Source of the DNA: Clostridia bacterium
Lineage (GTDB): Bacteria; Bacillota; Clostridia; Christensenellales; Aristaeellaceae
DNA length: 61,368 nt
Reading direction: 5' to 3'
Assembly (NCBI GenBank): GCA_017434085.1
Contig: JAFRFY010000022.1
Coordinates: forward strand, 1-61,368
Of this stretch, positions 59,962 to 61,368 are shown in pieces. Under the pieces are notes generated by a model. That model was given only the letters and a program-made list of their open reading frames with translations. It was not told the origin of the DNA and did not search any database. Positions within the stretch are counted from its first letter, which is position 1. Every line of letters begins with the position of its first letter. The position numbers and the translations under genes were made by a program.

Positions 59962-61368
59962 ATGAACACTTCGGAGATGACGGGCGTGCTGTTTGAGGTC
60001 GGCACCCGCATACGCGCCCTGCGCGAAATCGCGGGCTATTCCGTGGTTTACATGGCCGAGCAGACCGGCCTGGACGTGGAGACCTACATCAAGTACGAAT
60101 CCGGCACGGTCGACCTGCCGTTCACCTTTATCCACAACTGCGCGAAGATCTTCAACGTCGACATCACGGACATCATGGAGGGCCGCAGCGCCAACCTGCG
60201 CTCCTACACCGTCACCCGAAAGGGCAAGGCCATGACCACCGCGCATGAAGAGGGCATCGAGATTCGCAACCTGGCCCCCGAGTTCAGCCGCAAGATCGCG
60301 GAGCCCTTCTGGGTCACCTACAGCTATTCACGGGAGCTTCAGGACAAGCCCATCCACACCACCACCCACTCCGGCCAGGAGTTTGACCTGATACTCTCCG
60401 GCGAGCTGCTGGTGCGCGTGGGCGACCACGTGGAGCACCTGTACGAGGGCGACAGCATTTACTACAATTCCTCCACCCCCCACGGCATGATCGCCACCGG
60501 CGGCAGGGACTGCACCTTCGTGGCCGTGGTGCTGCCCGGCGCGGATACCGAGTCCGAGCAGGTCACCCAGACCGTCATGGCCGTGCGCCCGGTGAAGGAA
60601 AAGCTGATCTACGACGAATTCGTGAAGCTGGACGAGGACGAAAACGGCCAGCTTAAACACATCAGCTTCCCCAACTCCGAAAGCTTCAACTTCGCCTTCG
60701 ACATCGTGGACGCCCTGGCGGACAAAAAGCCGGACAAGCTGGCCATGCTCTACCTGGACCGCTACCAGAACGAGAAGCGCTTCACCTTCGAGGACATCAG
60801 CCGCAAGTCCAGCCGCGCCGCCAACTACTTCAAGGCGCTGGGCATCAAGAAGGGCGACCGGGTGATGCTGGTGCTTCGGCGCAACTGGCAGTTCTGGGTG
60901 GTGATGATAGCGCTTCACAAGCTAGGCGCCGTCGCCATCCCCGCCACGGACCAGCTCTTGAAGAAGGACTACGAATACCGCTTCGAGACCGCCGGCGTCT
61001 CGGCCATCTGCATCACCGCCGAGGGCGAGGCCGCCGCCCACGCCGAGGAGGCCTTCGAGACCTGCCCCTTCGTGACCAGGCGCATCATGTGCGGCGGCGA
61101 GCGCGAGGGCTGGCGCAATTTCGACGAGGAATACCTGCGCTACCGCTCCTCCTTCCCCCGCACCGACGAGGCCGCGAAGGGCAACGACCCCATGGTCATG
61201 TTCTTCTCCTCCGGCACCACCGGCTATCCCAAGCTGGCCATGCACACCCACCGCTACCCGCTGGGCCACTTCATCACCGCCCACTACTGGCACCACGTCG
61301 AGCCGGACGGCCTGCACCTGACCCTCTCCGACACCGGCTGGGGCAAGGCGCTGTGGGGCAAGCTGTAC
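59962..61368 (+). CDS. HTH-cupin-acyl-CoA synthetase fusion (partial)
   Basis: 469 residues, still open at the window end. About 10-70: XRE helix-turn-helix (VGTRIRALREIAGYSVVYMAEQTGLDVETYIKYESGT). About 115-195: cupin (TTTHSGQEFDLILSGELLVRVGDHVEHLYEGDSIYYNSSTPHGM) with His and Glu metal ligands. From about 230: AMP-binding ANL domain (RFTFEDISRKSSRAANYFKALGIKKGDRVMLVLRRN … KLGAVAIPATDQLL) with the P-loop MFFSSGTTGYPKLAMHTH and DTGWGKALWGKLY, as in acetyl/acyl-CoA synthetases. ATG 59962; GGGAGG lies about 12 bases upstream. Sits under the T-box leader. Confidence 0.88.
   Translation, partial: MNTSEMTGVLFEVGTRIRALREIAGYSVVYMAEQTGLDVETYIKYESGTVDLPFTFIHNCAKIFNVDITDIMEGRSANLRSYTVTRKGKAMTTAHEEGIEIRNLAPEFSRKIAEPFWVTYSYSRELQDKPIHTTTHSGQEFDLILSGELLVRVGDHVEHLYEGDSIYYNSSTPHGMIATGGRDCTFVAVVLPGADTESEQVTQTVMAVRPVKEKLIYDEFVKLDEDENGQLKHISFPNSESFNFAFDIVDALADKKPDKLAMLYLDRYQNEKRFTFEDISRKSSRAANYFKALGIKKGDRVMLVLRRNWQFWVVMIALHKLGAVAIPATDQLLKKDYEYRFETAGVSAICITAEGEAAAHAEEAFETCPFVTRRIMCGGEREGWRNFDEEYLRYRSSFPRTDEAAKGNDPMVMFFSSGTTGYPKLAMHTHRYPLGHFITAHYWHHVEPDGLHLTLSDTGWGKALWGKLY

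Overview
The window reads as chromosome of a GC-rich, anaerobic, endospore-forming member of the Firmicutes (class Clostridia); I cannot place it to genus. Support: a spoIIIA operon and spoIID; the Firmicutes neighbourhood nusB-xseA-xseB-ispA-dxs-tlyA-nadK-argR-recN; GlgC/GlgD paired subunits; XpaC/TelA and Asp23/AmaP; an oxygen-independent (cbi) cobalamin pathway; a four-subunit 2-oxoacid:ferredoxin oxidoreductase; and a T-box leader. Many genes start with GTG or TTG. No plasmid, prophage or CRISPR signal is visible.

Layout. 1-2959 (+): spoIIIAB (partial) to spoIIIAH, with a strongly reduced SpoIIIAF and a compact SpoIIIAG. 3021-4560 (+): Asp23-family protein and AmaP-like anchor. 4671-13429 (+): nusB, exonuclease VII, isoprenoid precursor genes (ispA, dxs), tlyA, nadK, argR, recN, ending in a clear terminator followed by a MITE-like element (13471-13675). 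13993-15288: PLP aminotransferase. 15528-18526: a run of five little-known genes rich in cysteine (DUF5685, J-domain protein, zinc ribbon membrane protein, DUF6062, small Cys-rich protein), then a tyrosine recombinase. 19697-22243 (-): RNase HI, orphan metal-binding lipoprotein, SpoIID. 22355-28712 (+): divergent acetate kinase homologue, glycogen synthesis (glgC, glgD, glgA) and a SpoVK/CbbX-type AAA ATPase. 28763-33109 (-): aspartate kinase, EngB, Lon. 33376-36705 (-): SH3 protein, DUF1292, SIMPL protein, anti-sigma and ECF sigma factor. 36828: tRNA-Leu(CAA). 36953-43470 (-): HAD phosphatase, zinc dehydrogenase, TPM/LemA/TelA/XpaC envelope cluster, exonuclease III. 43559-45990 (+): inositol monophosphatase family and cysS. 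46031-53452 (-): XRE membrane regulator, P-loop kinase and the cbiF-G-H-JET-C-D operon. 53563 onward: Nudix hydrolase (+), LysR regulator (-), 2-oxoacid oxidoreductase operon (-), Rpn-like nuclease (+), and a T-box leader driving an HTH-cupin-acyl-CoA synthetase fusion cut by the window end.

Most notable: the T-box in front of the HTH-cupin-AMP-binding fusion; three dispersed arrays of one palindromic 24-mer; a MITE-like element with 24-bp inverted ends after recN; a SpoIIIA channel lacking much of AF and AG; an acetate kinase homologue with changed active-site residues; paired palindromes upstream of the XRE regulator. All calls come from reading the sequence; no database search was run.
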